64,000 nt of DNA from Streptomyces sp. NBC_01231 (GTDB lineage: Bacteria > Actinomycetota > Actinomycetes > Streptomycetales > Streptomycetaceae), in contig CP108521.1 of NCBI GenBank assembly GCA_035999765.1, positions 8,184,001 to 8,248,000 on the forward strand. The letters run 5' to 3'. Below the pieces are notes generated by a model. The model had not been told where the DNA came from, did not search any database, and saw nothing but the letters and a program-made list of their open reading frames with translations. Each line of letters begins with the position of its first letter. The stretch's first letter is position 1. Position numbers and translations under genes: made by a program. Positions 22,908 through 53,502 of this stretch are shown in pieces.

Positions 22908-23864
22908 CTACGACGCGTCGAGGTCGATCTCGACGCCCGCGACGGCGAGTAGACGGCCCGTGGCGGAGTCCCGCAGGGCCATGTCGGCCACCTCGATGCC
23001 CGGCCGTGCCGGGCTGTGCCACCTGCGCACCGTGATGGTGAAGACCGCGCCCGGGTCCGCGTTGCCGAAGTACCCGATCTTCTGGTCGACCACCTTGCGC
23101 CGCAGGAACCGCGCGTCGTCGCGGCCGAGCGACCGCCACACGCGCAGCAGCGCCGTGTCGAAGATCGAGAAGTACGAGGCGAAGTACACCAGCCCCGCGC
23201 CGTTGAGGTCGCGCGCGACGTCCAGTGCGTACTCGCAGGAGTGGACCGGTCCGGCCGCGACGAGACCGGAAGGCGCCGCCGAGTAGAAGCTGCCGGCGTC
23301 ACGGGCGCGTCCGACCAGCGTGCGCGGCGAGCAGGAGTTGGGCAGCCGGGGGAGATCGCCGTAGCGGAAGTCCGGCGGCGCCACCTGGGACAGCCGGTGA
23401 TTGCTCCCCGGGCTGCTGCGGGCGATCCAGCGGTTGAAGTTCTCGGCGTAGAGGCAGTCTGGGTGAGGACGCTCGTACACCTCTGCCGGGTCCAGCGGGA
23501 CGTCCGCCAGGCCCAGCGCCGCCGGCGCGAGCCGGTGCAGCGTGATCACCGCCTGGCTGCCGAACTGGAAGACCCGCGAGGAGACCTGGAGTTCGTCGCC
23601 GAAGGCGAGGCCGTGTGGGTGGACGGCGTCACCGCCGCGTACCCGGAAGTAGTAGAAGGACAGATAGGCGGGTTGCCCCTGCGCGGTGCGGGCCGCGTGC
23701 ACATTGGTGCCGCAGGCCGCCGCCACCGCTTCCCACGTCCAGTCCCCGATCCGGCCGAAGACGAGCGATCCGCCGCTGCACATGCCCGGGGCGACGACCA
23801 CCCGCCGGGAGAGCGAACTGCCGTCGGCCACCAGGGCGAGCCGCGCCGTGGTGCTGATGTCCAC
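22908..23864 (-). CDS. LnmK-like bifunctional acyltransferase/decarboxylase
   Basis: 318 residues from GTG 23864, with GGAG just upstream. The protein resembles LnmK of leinamycin biosynthesis (double hot-dog fold; APGMCSGGSLVFGRIGDW near residues 25-42). LnmK transfers methylmalonyl from CoA to a discrete ACP and decarboxylates it to propionyl-ACP. Tyr67 in PAYLSFYYF is where I would place the catalytic Tyr of LnmK (Tyr62 there). Its length matches LnmK closely. The gene follows directly after a free ACP gene, the arrangement known for LnmK/LnmL. No HMG-synthase-like partner for beta-alkylation is visible, so the propionyl-ACP probably feeds something else, perhaps the aldehyde/aldolase enzymes upstream in the operon. 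Family assignment is from memory of sequence features. Confidence 0.75.
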   Translation of the reverse strand: MDISTTARLALVADGSSLSRRVVVAPGMCSGGSLVFGRIGDWTWEAVAAACGTNVHAARTAQGQPAYLSFYYFRVRGGDAVHPHGLAFGDELQVSSRVFQFGSQAVITLHRLAPAALGLADVPLDPAEVYERPHPDCLYAENFNRWIARSSPGSNHRLSQVAPPDFRYGDLPRLPNSCSPRTLVGRARDAGSFYSAAPSGLVAAGPVHSCEYALDVARDLNGAGLVYFASYFSIFDTALLRVWRSLGRDDARFLRRKVVDQKIGYFGNADPGAVFTITVRRWHSPARPGIEVADMALRDSATGRLLAVAGVEIDLDAS

Positions 23865-23870
23865 GCTCTC

Positions 23871-24119
23871 CTACCTTCCCGGACGGACGGGACGGGGCGG
23901 CAGCCGGTCCGCCACCAGCCGCGCGACGTCCGCGAGCGTGGCGGCCTCCAACAGCTCGTAGTCCTGGACCTCGATGCCCAGCCGGCTCCGCAGCAGCGCC
24001 GACAGCTCCACGGCCGCCAGGGAGTCCAGCCCCACCTCCTCGCGGCCGGCCGCCGGCACGACGTCCTCCTCCCTCATCTGGAGGTCGTCCACCAGGATGC
24101 TCCTCAGTACCTCGTGCAT
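23871..24119 (-). CDS. Discrete acyl carrier protein
   Basis: 82 residues from ATG 24119; TAG at 23871-23873. The phosphopantetheine motif is GLDSLAAVE with Ser33. The start lies 16 bp inside the end of the aldolase gene, so translation is probably coupled, and the stop is 6 bp before the start of the LnmK-like gene. Adjacent placement argues that it carries the acyl group loaded by that enzyme (an LnmL counterpart). It is acidic and of normal length for a stand-alone ACP. Confidence 0.92.
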   Translation of the reverse strand: MHEVLRSILVDDLQMREEDVVPAAGREEVGLDSLAAVELSALLRSRLGIEVQDYELLEAATLADVARLVADRLPPRPVRPGR

Positions 24120-25174
24120 GACTCGTTCCCTTTCGCTGTGGCACCTGACCGCAGGGCGAGGGCGACGTCCACGATGAGGTCCTCCTGACCGGCCACCGCC
24201 TGGCGTTCGCCCAGCTCGAAGAAGACGTCGCGCGGGTCGACGCCCTCGCGCCGGGAGACGTCGAGAACCCGGTTCTTGAACCCGGAGAACACTCCGGACA
24301 GACCGCTGACGACACCGACGGAGTCGATGGCCGGCGGGGCGGGCATCAGCTCGCGCCCGGCGATGTCCGCCGCGTCCAGGAGTCCGTACAGGTCGATGCC
24401 CGTCGCGTACCCCATCCGCTCCAGCACCGGCACCACCACCTCCAGTTGGGTGTTGCCGGCCCCCGCGCCGAAACCCCGGGCACAGGCGTCCACGATGTCC
24501 GCCCCCGCTTCGACCGCGGCGACCGAGTTGGCGACCGCCATACCGAGGTTGTTGTGCCCGTGGAACATGACCGGCACGTCCACGGCCTCCCGGATGGCGC
24601 CGATGCGCTCCGTGACGTCCGCCGGGAGGAAGTGCCCGGAGGAGTCGAGGATGCCCACCCCGCTCGCCCCGTACCCCACCAGCCGCGCGCACTCCTGCGC
24701 CAGCCGCTGGGGACCGGCCATGTGGCTCATCAGCAGGACGCCGTGCGCCTCGACACCGGCGTCGCGCAGGAACCCCAGGTACCGCTCGGCGAGATCGCCC
24801 TCGGTGCAGTGGGTGCCGATGCGCACCACGTCGACGCCGTGGGCGATGGCGTTGCGCAGGTCCCCGACGGTGCCCCAGCCGGGAATCAGGAAGACGCCCA
24901 TCCTGCTGTTCGGCAGCGCCCCGCGCACGACGGACAGCATCTCGTCGTCCCCGAGCCGGGCCCGCCCGGCCTGGAGGGAGGAGGCGCCCAGGCCGTTGCC
25001 GTGCCCCACCTCGACCACCGGTACGCCCGCGGCGTCCGCGGCGGCCGCGTAGCTGCGCAACTGCCCGGCGCCGAGCTGGTGGCGGACCGCGTGATGCCCG
25101 TCGCGAAGGGTCGGGTCATGGACGAGGACCGGTTTGCGCGCACCGCTCCGCTCGTCGTCCTGCGTCCGGATCAC
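24104..25174 (-). CDS. 4-hydroxy-2-oxovalerate aldolase-like (HMGL/DRE-TIM fold)
   Basis: 356 residues from GTG 25174, overlapping the upstream stop as GTGA. It has [14 protein letters not shown] (Arg24, Asp25, His27/28), [15 protein letters not shown] with metal-binding His residues, and [13 protein letters not shown], all typical of DmpG/MhpE/BphI aldolases. These cleave 4-hydroxy-2-oxo acids to pyruvate plus an aldehyde and form a channelled complex with an acylating aldehyde dehydrogenase, whose gene precedes it here. In an antibiotic cluster the reverse, synthetic direction is more plausible; NikB with NikA in nikkomycin biosynthesis is a precedent. The aldehyde partner here cannot be read from sequence. 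Confidence 0.92.
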   Translation of the reverse strand: MIRTQDDERSGARKPVLVHDPTLRDGHHAVRHQLGAGQLRSYAAAADAAGVPVVEVGHGNGLGASSLQAGRARLGDDEMLSVVRGALPNSRMGVFLIPGWGTVGDLRNAIAHGVDVVRIGTHCTEGDLAERYLGFLRDAGVEAHGVLLMSHMAGPQRLAQECARLVGYGASGVGILDSSGHFLPADVTERIGAIREAVDVPVMFHGHNNLGMAVANSVAAVEAGADIVDACARGFGAGAGNTQLEVVVPVLERMGYATGIDLYGLLDAADIAGRELMPAPPAIDSVGVVSGLSGVFSGFKNRVLDVSRREGVDPRDVFFELGERQAVAGQEDLIVDVALALRSGATAKGNESCTRY

Positions 25175-26076
25175 GACACCACCGCACCGGTGGTCGGTAC
25201 GCGGGCCGCCGCGTACTCCTCGGCCACGTGCAGCGCGGCGGAGTTGATGATGTCGAGGTTGCCCGCGTACCGCGGGATGCGCTCCCCGGACGAGGTGACC
25301 TCGACGGCGACGAGCGCCCTGCCGCCGTCCACGACGCAGGCGGTGACCTTGAAGCCCGGCGCGTACGCCCGGACCGGCTCCGTCACGGCCGCCAGGGCCG
25401 CGCGTACCGACTGTCGCGTCAGCCCTTCGCCCAGGACGGACATGGCGACCCGGAAGGTCGCCGGCGGCCGGGCGGGACTGATGTTGAGGATCGCCTTGAC
25501 GTGCTCGACCCCGGTGAACTCGCGGACCGCGTCCTGGGTGGTGGCGACGTACTCGTCGAGGTTCAGCCGGGTGGACCGGCCCACGCTCAGGCTGGCCGCG
25601 GTCGTCACCACCTCGACGTAGTCGATCCGGTGCCGCCGGGCGAGAGCGTGCAGCACCGGCACCGACGCCTGCCCGCCACAGCTGATCATGCTGATGTCGG
25701 TGTGCTCCAGGACGTCCGCCCCGTTCACCGGCGGCACCACCATCCGCCCCGCCTTGCTCGGCGTCAGGTCGACGAGCAGCGGCCCCAGGGGCCGCAGCAG
25801 CTCCGCGTGCTCGGCGTGGGACACGGCGTTGGTGGCGTCGAAGACCACGTCGAACGGTTCCGGGGCGTCGAGCAGGGACCGCACACCGCCCGACGCGGTC
25901 GGCAGCCCCAGCCTGGCCGCGTGCCGCAGACCGGGCGTGTTTTCGTCCCGCGCCACGACCAGCCGGCAGTCCAGGGACCGCGAACGGCTGATCCTGGCCG
26001 CCAGGTCGACGCCGATGAGTCCGGCGCCGAGCACCGCCGCGGCGGGTCGCCGCTGTCTCCTTTTGGCTGTGTCCAT
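25171..26076 (-). CDS. Acylating aldehyde dehydrogenase (DmpF/MhpF family)
   Basis: 301 residues from ATG 26076, preceded by a GAGGAAGGG tract. It has an N-terminal NAD-binding GAGLIG and the active-site [11 protein letters not shown] with Cys133, which corresponds closely to Cys132 of DmpF. The family interconverts acyl-CoA and aldehyde with NAD(H), normally acetaldehyde or propanal, and channels the aldehyde to or from the aldolase. Its stop overlaps the aldolase start by four bases, consistent with a stoichiometric two-enzyme complex. In this operon it could reduce a propionyl or acetyl thioester to the aldehyde; whether it accepts an ACP-bound acyl group is unknown. Confidence 0.93.
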   Translation of the reverse strand: MDTAKRRQRRPAAAVLGAGLIGVDLAARISRSRSLDCRLVVARDENTPGLRHAARLGLPTASGGVRSLLDAPEPFDVVFDATNAVSHAEHAELLRPLGPLLVDLTPSKAGRMVVPPVNGADVLEHTDISMISCGGQASVPVLHALARRHRIDYVEVVTTAASLSVGRSTRLNLDEYVATTQDAVREFTGVEHVKAILNISPARPPATFRVAMSVLGEGLTRQSVRAALAAVTEPVRAYAPGFKVTACVVDGGRALVAVEVTSSGERIPRYAGNLDIINSAALHVAEEYAAARVPTTGAVVS

Positions 26077-26109
26077 GGCTGTTCCGCCCTTCCTCGTACG
26101 GTCGTGTCC

Positions 26110-26904
26110 TCAGCCGCCGTCCACGTGCAGGGTGAGGGAGCCCAGGCGGTCGAACTCGGCGACGAACGTGTCCCCCGGCTCCATCGGGACCGCCGCGTGC
26201 AGCGCCCCCGTCATGATCAGATGCCCGGCGTCCAGGGACACCCCCCGCTCACCGAGCACGTTCGCCAGCCACGCCACGACGGCCACCGGATCGCCCAGGG
26301 CCGCGGCACCCGCGCCGGTCGCCACGATCTCGCCGTTGCGGGAGAACACCATGCCGGTCAGCCGCGGATCGCAGTCCGCGCCGTGGACACCGGGCCGGGC
26401 CAGCGCGACCGCACCGTTCGAGGCGAGGTCGGCGATGGTGTCGGCGAGACGGATTCGCCAGCCCTCGATCCGGGAGTCGACGATCTCCAGTCCCGCCATG
26501 ACCTCCGCGACGGCCCCGCGCGCCTGTTCCACCGTGACGCCGGGACCGGCCAGGGGCGCGCCGAGCCGGAAAACGATCTCCGCCTCCACCTTCGGCGCGA
26601 TGAAGGCGTCGTGGGGCACGGTCGCCCCGTCGGCGTACACGGTGGAGGCCAGTACGGGGCCGTAGTCCGGTGTGCCGACGCCGAACATCTCCTGCATCGC
26701 GGCGGACGTCAGACCCGCCTTGTACCCGACGACACGGTCGCCGTCCGCGACGAGCAGCCGCACCAGCTCACGCTGGACGGCGTACCCGTCGTCCATGTCC
26801 AGGGCCGGGTCCGCGTCGGTGAACGGCGCGACGGGCACCCGCTCCGCGCGCGCCCGGTGGAGGGCTCTGGCCCGTGCCGCGGTCTCTTCGGCCGACATCC
26901 TCAC
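26110..26904 (-). CDS. 2-oxopent-4-enoate hydratase-like enzyme (MhpD/DmpE family)
   Basis: 264 residues if started at GTG 26904; ATG 26898 is an alternative with the same GGGAG site upstream. It has [17 protein letters not shown] and KVEAEIVF, in which Glu107 and Glu109 match the metal-binding Glu pair of MhpD, plus the C-terminal GHLIMTGAL. The family adds water to 2-hydroxypenta-2,4-dienoate to give 4-hydroxy-2-oxopentanoate in aromatic meta-cleavage. Next to a matching aldolase and dehydrogenase in a biosynthetic operon, it may run backwards as a dehydratase giving a 2-oxo-4-enoic acid, or only isomerise such a compound. The gene begins 12 bp after the methyltransferase stop. Confidence 0.92.
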   Translation of the reverse strand: MRMSAEETAARARALHRARAERVPVAPFTDADPALDMDDGYAVQRELVRLLVADGDRVVGYKAGLTSAAMQEMFGVGTPDYGPVLASTVYADGATVPHDAFIAPKVEAEIVFRLGAPLAGPGVTVEQARGAVAEVMAGLEIVDSRIEGWRIRLADTIADLASNGAVALARPGVHGADCDPRLTGMVFSRNGEIVATGAGAAALGDPVAVVAWLANVLGERGVSLDAGHLIMTGALHAAVPMEPGDTFVAEFDRLGSLTLHVDGG

Positions 26905-26916
26905 GGTGCTCCCGTC

Positions 26917-27903
26917 CTAGCCGGCGGCCACGAACATGCGGCTGCCGGGCATCGGCAGCGGTGTGCAGGTGACGCCGGTGAACCCGGCCCGGCGGAACGC
27001 GGCGCGCCACTCCTGCTCGGGCGGCAGCCGCACGTCCATCGAGCTGGCGTGCAGATACGTGAAGAGGGTGCTGAAGCCCCGTCCGCCCGCGTCGGCGGCG
27101 TGCGGCACCGCGTCGGTCACCACCAGGCACCCCCCGTCCGCGAGCGACGCCCGGCAGGCGCCCAGGACGCCGTCGAGCACGTCGGGCCGGCCCGTCACGT
27201 CGTGCAGCACGAACCCCGCGTGCACGACGTCCGCGCCCCGGAGCGGCGAGTCGTCCTCGACGAGGGATTCGATCGACCGGTTCACCACCCGCAGACGGTC
27301 GCCCACCCCCGCCCGCCGGGCGGCCTCCGCGGCCTCGTCACAGGCCGCCGCGCTCAGGTCCAGGGCCAGTGCGGTGCTGTCCGGCAGGGCGGTCAGCAGG
27401 TGGATCAGCAGGCCGCCCGCGCCCGCGCCGAGGTCCACGACCCGCCGCGGCTCGCGGCCGGTGATCTCCGAGACGACACCGGGATAGAAGCCGTACGAGC
27501 CGATCCACCGGGACGACACCGCCACCCGCCGCCCGTCCCGCCGGTACCGCGCACCCGCCGCCACGGGGTCGCGCAGGAACTCCGGCGCGTGGTCGATGTA
27601 CGGGCGGTTGGCGTTGAGCGACCAGGACAGGTAGCCGGCCGCGTACCGGCGGTCGGCCAGGTCGGGGCAGGGCACGAAAGCCTGCGGGTCCGCGCCGCGC
27701 TCCACCAGTCCCGCGTGGACGAGCGCGTCGAGGAACGCGGCGGCGCCGGCCTCGGGCACGCCGGCCGCCTCGGTCGCCTCGCGGAGCGTGAAGGGCGCAC
27801 CCCGGTCGAGGACCGCGGAGAGGCCGAGGCCCTCGGCGATCTCGAGGAGAGCGGTGTCAGCGGCCAGGCCGGCGGCGGTCTGTCTGGAGTCGGTCCGGTT
27901 CAT
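26917..27903 (-). CDS. SAM-dependent methyltransferase (winged-helix N-terminal domain)
   Basis: 328 residues from ATG 27903, preceded by GAGGGAG. Residues to about 100 form a helical/winged-helix dimerisation region. The SAM site is VVDLGAGAGGLL, followed by the acidic ALALDLS. His residues lie in FVLHDVTG and FTYLHASSMDVRLP. The first also occurs in O-methyltransferases, but the pair matches positions I remember as metal ligands in MppJ, the 2-oxo-acid beta-carbon methyltransferase of mannopeptimycin biosynthesis. Operon neighbours act on 2-oxo acids, favouring C-methylation next to a keto group. A ring C- or O-methyltransferase acting on Dpg is the main alternative, because a methylated chloro-Dpg occurs in totopotensamide. 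First gene of the minus-strand operon. Confidence 0.8.
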   Translation of the reverse strand: MNRTDSRQTAAGLAADTALLEIAEGLGLSAVLDRGAPFTLREATEAAGVPEAGAAAFLDALVHAGLVERGADPQAFVPCPDLADRRYAAGYLSWSLNANRPYIDHAPEFLRDPVAAGARYRRDGRRVAVSSRWIGSYGFYPGVVSEITGREPRRVVDLGAGAGGLLIHLLTALPDSTALALDLSAAACDEAAEAARRAGVGDRLRVVNRSIESLVEDDSPLRGADVVHAGFVLHDVTGRPDVLDGVLGACRASLADGGCLVVTDAVPHAADAGGRGFSTLFTYLHASSMDVRLPPEQEWRAAFRRAGFTGVTCTPLPMPGSRMFVAAG

Positions 27904-27994
27904 GCGTCGCTCCCTCGTCGAGGTGGTGCTTCTCGGAGCAGGCGTCTTCCACACGTCACGATCCGGCGGCACGGGGCCGGCGGGCATCGGTGAC

Positions 27995-28008
27995 GACCGC
28001 TGTTACGG
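27995..28008 (-). promoter_or_regulatory. Copy 1 of shared promoter element (CCGTAACAGCGGTC)
   Basis: On the minus strand it reads CCGTAACAGCGGTC and ends about 91 bp before the methyltransferase ATG. It shares ten positions (CCGTAAC-G-GG) with the copies at 28050 and 59605. Role (operator or promoter core) is inferred from the shared position. Confidence 0.55.
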
Positions 28009-28049
28009 TCACGCCACCGCACGGCGGGTCGCCACGCCCCGGCGGTGGG

Positions 28050-28063
28050 CCGTAACTGTGGCT
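28050..28063 (+). promoter_or_regulatory. Copy 2 of shared promoter element (CCGTAACTGTGGCT)
   Basis: Ends 83 bp before the NRPS GTG and differs from the copy at 59605 by one base. With copy 1 it forms a GTTACGG/CCGTAAC inverted pair 41 bp apart. Confidence 0.6.
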
Positions 28064-28134
28064 CCCACCGATGCCGTGAGCAGGCACGTCTTTGGAGCAT
28101 CGCAGCCGTTGCCCTCGTCGGATGCGCCGGCCAT

Positions 28135-28140
28135 AAGGAG
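28135..28140 (+). promoter_or_regulatory. Ribosome binding site deciding the NRPS start
   Basis: AAGGAG followed by a five-base spacer to GTG 28146. The in-frame GTG at 28140 overlaps this site and is therefore rejected as the start. Confidence 0.8.
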
Positions 28141-28145
28141 TGCTC

Positions 28146-47096
<18,951 letters not shown>

Positions 47097-47155
47097 CCGG
47101 TCCCGGCACCTCTCCCGCACGAACCGGACCGCCGGTCCGCCGCAGGGCCATCGAT

Positions 47156-47162
47156 GAGGAGG
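47156..47162 (+). promoter_or_regulatory. Ribosome binding site deciding the A-PCP-TauD start
   Basis: GAGGAGG six bases before ATG 47169. The in-frame ATG at 47154 overlaps the site and is rejected. The 72-bp gap after the NRPS stop shows no terminator. Confidence 0.75.
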
Positions 47163-47168
47163 AACCCC

Positions 47169-50330
<3,162 letters not shown>

Positions 50331-50342
<12 letters not shown>

Positions 50343-50360
50343 GCGGGCGTGAGCGGGCAG
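50331..50360 (+). repeat. Tandem GAGCGGGCGT decamer across a stop/start junction
   Basis: Two full copies plus a third ending CAG. The repeat covers the TGA at 50340-50342 and the overlapping GTG start at 50339. Because the unit is 10 bp, gain or loss of one would shift the end of one gene or the start of the next. Confidence 0.8.
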
Positions 50361-52021
50361 GGCGGCGCCCGGAACCGGCCGCGACCGCGCCGCCCCGCGT
50401 CATGACGGAGCGACCGGGACCCGCGGCGCGCGCCGTGCCGCGGGTCGTGCCCGCCTCCTTCGCCCAGGAACGCGTCTGGTTCGCCAGCCGGATGGCGGCC
50501 GACGCGTCGGCCTACCGCGTCGTGGACGAACTGGTGGTGCACGCCGGGGTGACCGAGACCGACCTGCGGGACGCCTTCGCCCTGCTGGTGCGGCGCCACG
50601 AAGCCCTGCGCACCGCCCTGCGGGTCGTCGACGGCCGGCTCATGCAGTACGTGTTCCCGGAGGTCGACCTGCCGCTGCGGCACACCGACCTGACCGGCGC
50701 GGACGACACCCGGCGGGCGGACGTACGGCGCTCCCGCCGGGCGGAGCTGGCCCGCCGGCCCTTCGACCCGCAGCGGGCTCCCTTGTGGCGGGCGGAACTG
50801 CTCGCGCTGGGCAGGACGGAGTGGGTGGTGGTGTTCGCCGCCCACCACGCCGTCTACGACGCCGCCTCACGGTTCAACCTGCACGCCGAACTCACCGAGA
50901 TCTGCGCGGCCGTCGAACAGGGGCGAAAGCCGGAGCTGCCGGAGCTGCCACTGAGCTACACCGGCTACGCGCAGCGCGAGCGCGACCGGCTGTCGCCCCG
51001 CCGGCGCACCGAGCTGGCCGCCCACTGGGGCGCGCGGCTGGCCCCGCTGCCGCCCGTCCACCGGCTGCCGCTCGACCGCCCGCGGCCCGCGGCCCGGACC
51101 TTCGAGGGGGCCGAGGTACGGGCCGGCCTCCCGCCGGAGGTCACCACGGCACTGCCGGGCGCGGCACGGCGGCTGGGCACCGAGCCGGTCATGCTCTGCC
51201 TCGCCGCCTACGTCGCCCTGCTCCACCGCCACTCCGGCCAGGACGACATCGTCGTCGGACTGCCGGTGACGGGCCGCCGCCCGGCCGACGTGCTCCCTCT
51301 GATCGGCACGTTCGTCAACATGCTGGTGGTACGGGTCGACGCCGGCGGCGGCCCCTCCTTCGCCGAACTGGTCGGCCGGGTGCGGTCGGCGGTCCGCGTC
51401 GAGGAGGGCCACGACATCCCCTTCCAGACCCTCGTCGAACTGCTGCCCGCCCCCCGGCTCCCCGGGGTGCCGCCTCTGTACCAACTGGCCTTCAACCATG
51501 TGCCCGCGGGCGGCGGACCGGACGCCGGATCCGCCGGATCCGCCGGCTGCGAGGACGACCTGCTGCTGGAGGTCACCGCCGACACGGTCCGCGTCGAGTA
51601 CGACGTGGCCCTGGTGGACGAGGCCACCGCCCGGACGCTGCTCGCCGACTACCTCGTCCTGCTGGCCGCCGGCACCGCCGCCGCGGACGCGCCCCTGCCG
51701 GACCTGCCGACCGCGCCCCGCACGGCCGCCGTCCCGGCGGCGCGCCCCGCCCGGAAGGCCCCGGGCGGCACACCGCGCACCCCCGCGCAGAAGACGGTCG
51801 CCGACGCCTGGCACGCCGTCCTCGGCCGCCCCGTGACCGACGTCCACGACGACTTCTTCCGCCTGGGCGGACATTCGTTGCAGGTCCTGCGCGTGCTGGC
51901 GCGGCTCGCGGCGGAGCACGGCACCGAGCCGAGCATCCGGGCGTTCTACGCCGACCCGACGGTGGCCGGTCTCGCCACCGAACTCGAACGCGAACGCCCG
52001 AGGAGGACGGCATGGCGGTGA
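50339..52021 (+). CDS. Stand-alone condensation-peptidyl carrier (C-PCP) protein
   Basis: 560 residues; the GTG at 50339 overlaps the preceding TGA (GTGA), so translation is coupled. ATG 50402 is a weaker alternative. The C domain (about residues 40-440) has FAQERVWFASRM and the catalytic HHAVYDA (His169, His170, Asp174), where the motif's usual final Gly is Ala. A PCP with LGGHSL (Ser513) follows. There is no A domain. It may join two carrier-bound acyl groups, or receive and hand on the residue made by the neighbouring A-PCP-TauD, as shuttle proteins do in syringomycin-type systems. The second view ties it to the A-less NRPS module 3; both are inference. Confidence 0.85.
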
Positions 52022-53502
52022 CAGGCAGGATCGACGGCGTACCGAGCGACATCTGGCACGAGGAGGTGCTCGCCCCGCAGTTCGCCTACGAAGTGGACCA
52101 CCTCCTTCACCACTACGTCGCCGTCGAGAAGGTCCTGCTCCTCGAGTACGAGCGGATGGGACTGGTGGACGCCGCCGGGGCCGCCGCGATCGGCGCCCGC
52201 CTGGACACGCTGACCCCGGACGCCGTCCGCGCCGACCCCGAGGAGAACATGTCGGACATCTCCTTCGCGGTCGAGCGGCATGTCCTGGCCGGCCCGCACC
52301 CGCCCTTCCCCGCCTGGCACGTCGACCGCAGCCGCAACGACCTCCAGGTCTGCGCCCAGTTGATGTCCGCCCGCGAGAACCTCACCGCCACGGCCACCGG
52401 CCTGCTGTCACTGGGCCGCGCGGTCACCGCGCTCGCCGCCCGGTACGCCGACGTGCCCATGCCGGGGTACACCCACGCCCAGGCCGCGCAGATCGTCAGC
52501 CCGGGTTTCCACCTCGCCGCCCTCGCCGCCGAGACCACGGCCGCCCTGCGCGGGATGCTGCGCACCTACGACGAGACCGACGCCTGCCCCCTCGGCTCGG
52601 GCACGATGGCCGGCCAGGAACTCGCCTGGGACCGCGAGCGGATGGCCGCGCTGCTCGGCTTCTCCCGCGTCCAGTCGCACGCGCTGGTGGCCGTCGCCTC
52701 CCGGAGCTGGACCCTGGCCATCGCCGGCGACCTGGCCCACTACGCGGTGACCCTGAGCCGGTTCGCCACCGACCTCATGACCTGGGGCGGCAGCGGCTTC
52801 GGCTTCCTGGAACTGCCCGACGAACTGTCCGGGATCTCCGCGGCGATGCCGCAGAAACGCAACTTCCCCGTCCTGGAACGCATCCGCGGCCGGTGCGCCC
52901 GCGTCGCCGGATGCGCCGCCGACATCGCCGCAGGGCAGCGCAACACCGCGTACACCAACACCGTCGAGGTGTCGAAGGAGGCGGGTGGGCACCTGCGCAC
53001 CCAGTTCGACGCCATGCGCTCGGTGCTGCGGCTGACGCGCGCGGTCGTCGCCGGAGCGGCCTTCTCGGCGGAGCGCACCAGGGCGGCCTGCGCGGGGGAG
53101 TACCTGGGAGGATTCACCCTCGCCAACCGGCTGACGCTGCAGCACGGCATCCCCTGGCGGACGGCGCAGGTCGTCGCCGGACGGTACGTCAAGCACGCCG
53201 TGGCCGAGGGGCTGCGGCCGGCCGAGGCGGACGGCCCGCTGCTGACCTCCCTCTGCGCCGCAGAGGGGTACGTGGTCGAGGGGGCCGGCGCCCTCCTCGC
53301 CGCCGCCTTCGACGTGGACGCGGGACTGCGGGTCAAACGGTCGGTCGGCTCGGCCCACCCCGACGAGGTGCAGGCGATGCTCGCCGCACAGGACGGCGAA
53401 CTGGCACGGCTCACCGACCAGTGGTCGCTGCGCGAGGGCAGGTCCGCGGACGCCGCCCGCGGCAGGGACGGCCTGCTCGCCGCGGCCGGGCCGCGCTCAT
53501 GA
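52012..53502 (+). CDS. Argininosuccinate lyase-like enzyme (predicted diaminobutyrate-forming)
   Basis: 496 residues from ATG 52012, with AGGAGG at 52001-52006; it overlaps the C-PCP gene by 10 bp. It shows SRNDLQVCAQL, YTHAQAAQ and the superfamily loop ISAAMPQKRN, where Ser276 aligns with the catalytic Ser although the neighbouring Ser is Ala. The family eliminates fumarate from an N-succinyl adduct. Beside a PduX-like kinase and a cysteine-synthase-like enzyme, it matches the three-gene sets known from friulimicin and pacidamycin clusters for 2,3-diaminobutyrate: phospho-threonine plus aspartate gives an adduct, and this enzyme releases fumarate and the diamino acid. True arginine biosynthesis is unlikely in this setting. 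Confidence 0.85.
   Translation: MAVTGRIDGVPSDIWHEEVLAPQFAYEVDHLLHHYVAVEKVLLLEYERMGLVDAAGAAAIGARLDTLTPDAVRADPEENMSDISFAVERHVLAGPHPPFPAWHVDRSRNDLQVCAQLMSARENLTATATGLLSLGRAVTALAARYADVPMPGYTHAQAAQIVSPGFHLAALAAETTAALRGMLRTYDETDACPLGSGTMAGQELAWDRERMAALLGFSRVQSHALVAVASRSWTLAIAGDLAHYAVTLSRFATDLMTWGGSGFGFLELPDELSGISAAMPQKRNFPVLERIRGRCARVAGCAADIAAGQRNTAYTNTVEVSKEAGGHLRTQFDAMRSVLRLTRAVVAGAAFSAERTRAACAGEYLGGFTLANRLTLQHGIPWRTAQVVAGRYVKHAVAEGLRPAEADGPLLTSLCAAEGYVVEGAGALLAAAFDVDAGLRVKRSVGSAHPDEVQAMLAAQDGELARLTDQWSLREGRSADAARGRDGLLAAAGPRS

Larger units (their letters stand above)
27904..28145 (+). promoter_or_regulatory. Divergent intergenic promoter region (methyltransferase operon / NRPS operon)
   Basis: 242 bp between the two divergent starts. 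It holds two oppositely oriented copies of a CCGTAAC-type element (27995-28008 on minus, 28050-28063 on plus), each pointing at its own operon. The NRPS ribosome site is at the right end. No reading frame here looks coding. Confidence 0.7.

Noticed and set aside
25228..27993. 921-codon plus-strand frame across the minus-strand enzyme operon
   Set aside because: The minus strand encodes four recognisable enzymes with catalytic motifs in the same interval.
47097..47168. Possible terminator hairpin after the NRPS (GGACCGCCGGTCC)
   Set aside because: Short, imperfect stem in a 72-bp gap within an operon that continues in the same direction with a good ribosome site; not enough to claim termination.
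52018..53502. Primary-metabolism arginine biosynthesis (argH) as an explanation for the lyase
   Set aside because: No other arginine genes are nearby; the gene overlaps the C-PCP and kinase genes, and the active-site loop is divergent, so a cluster role fits better.
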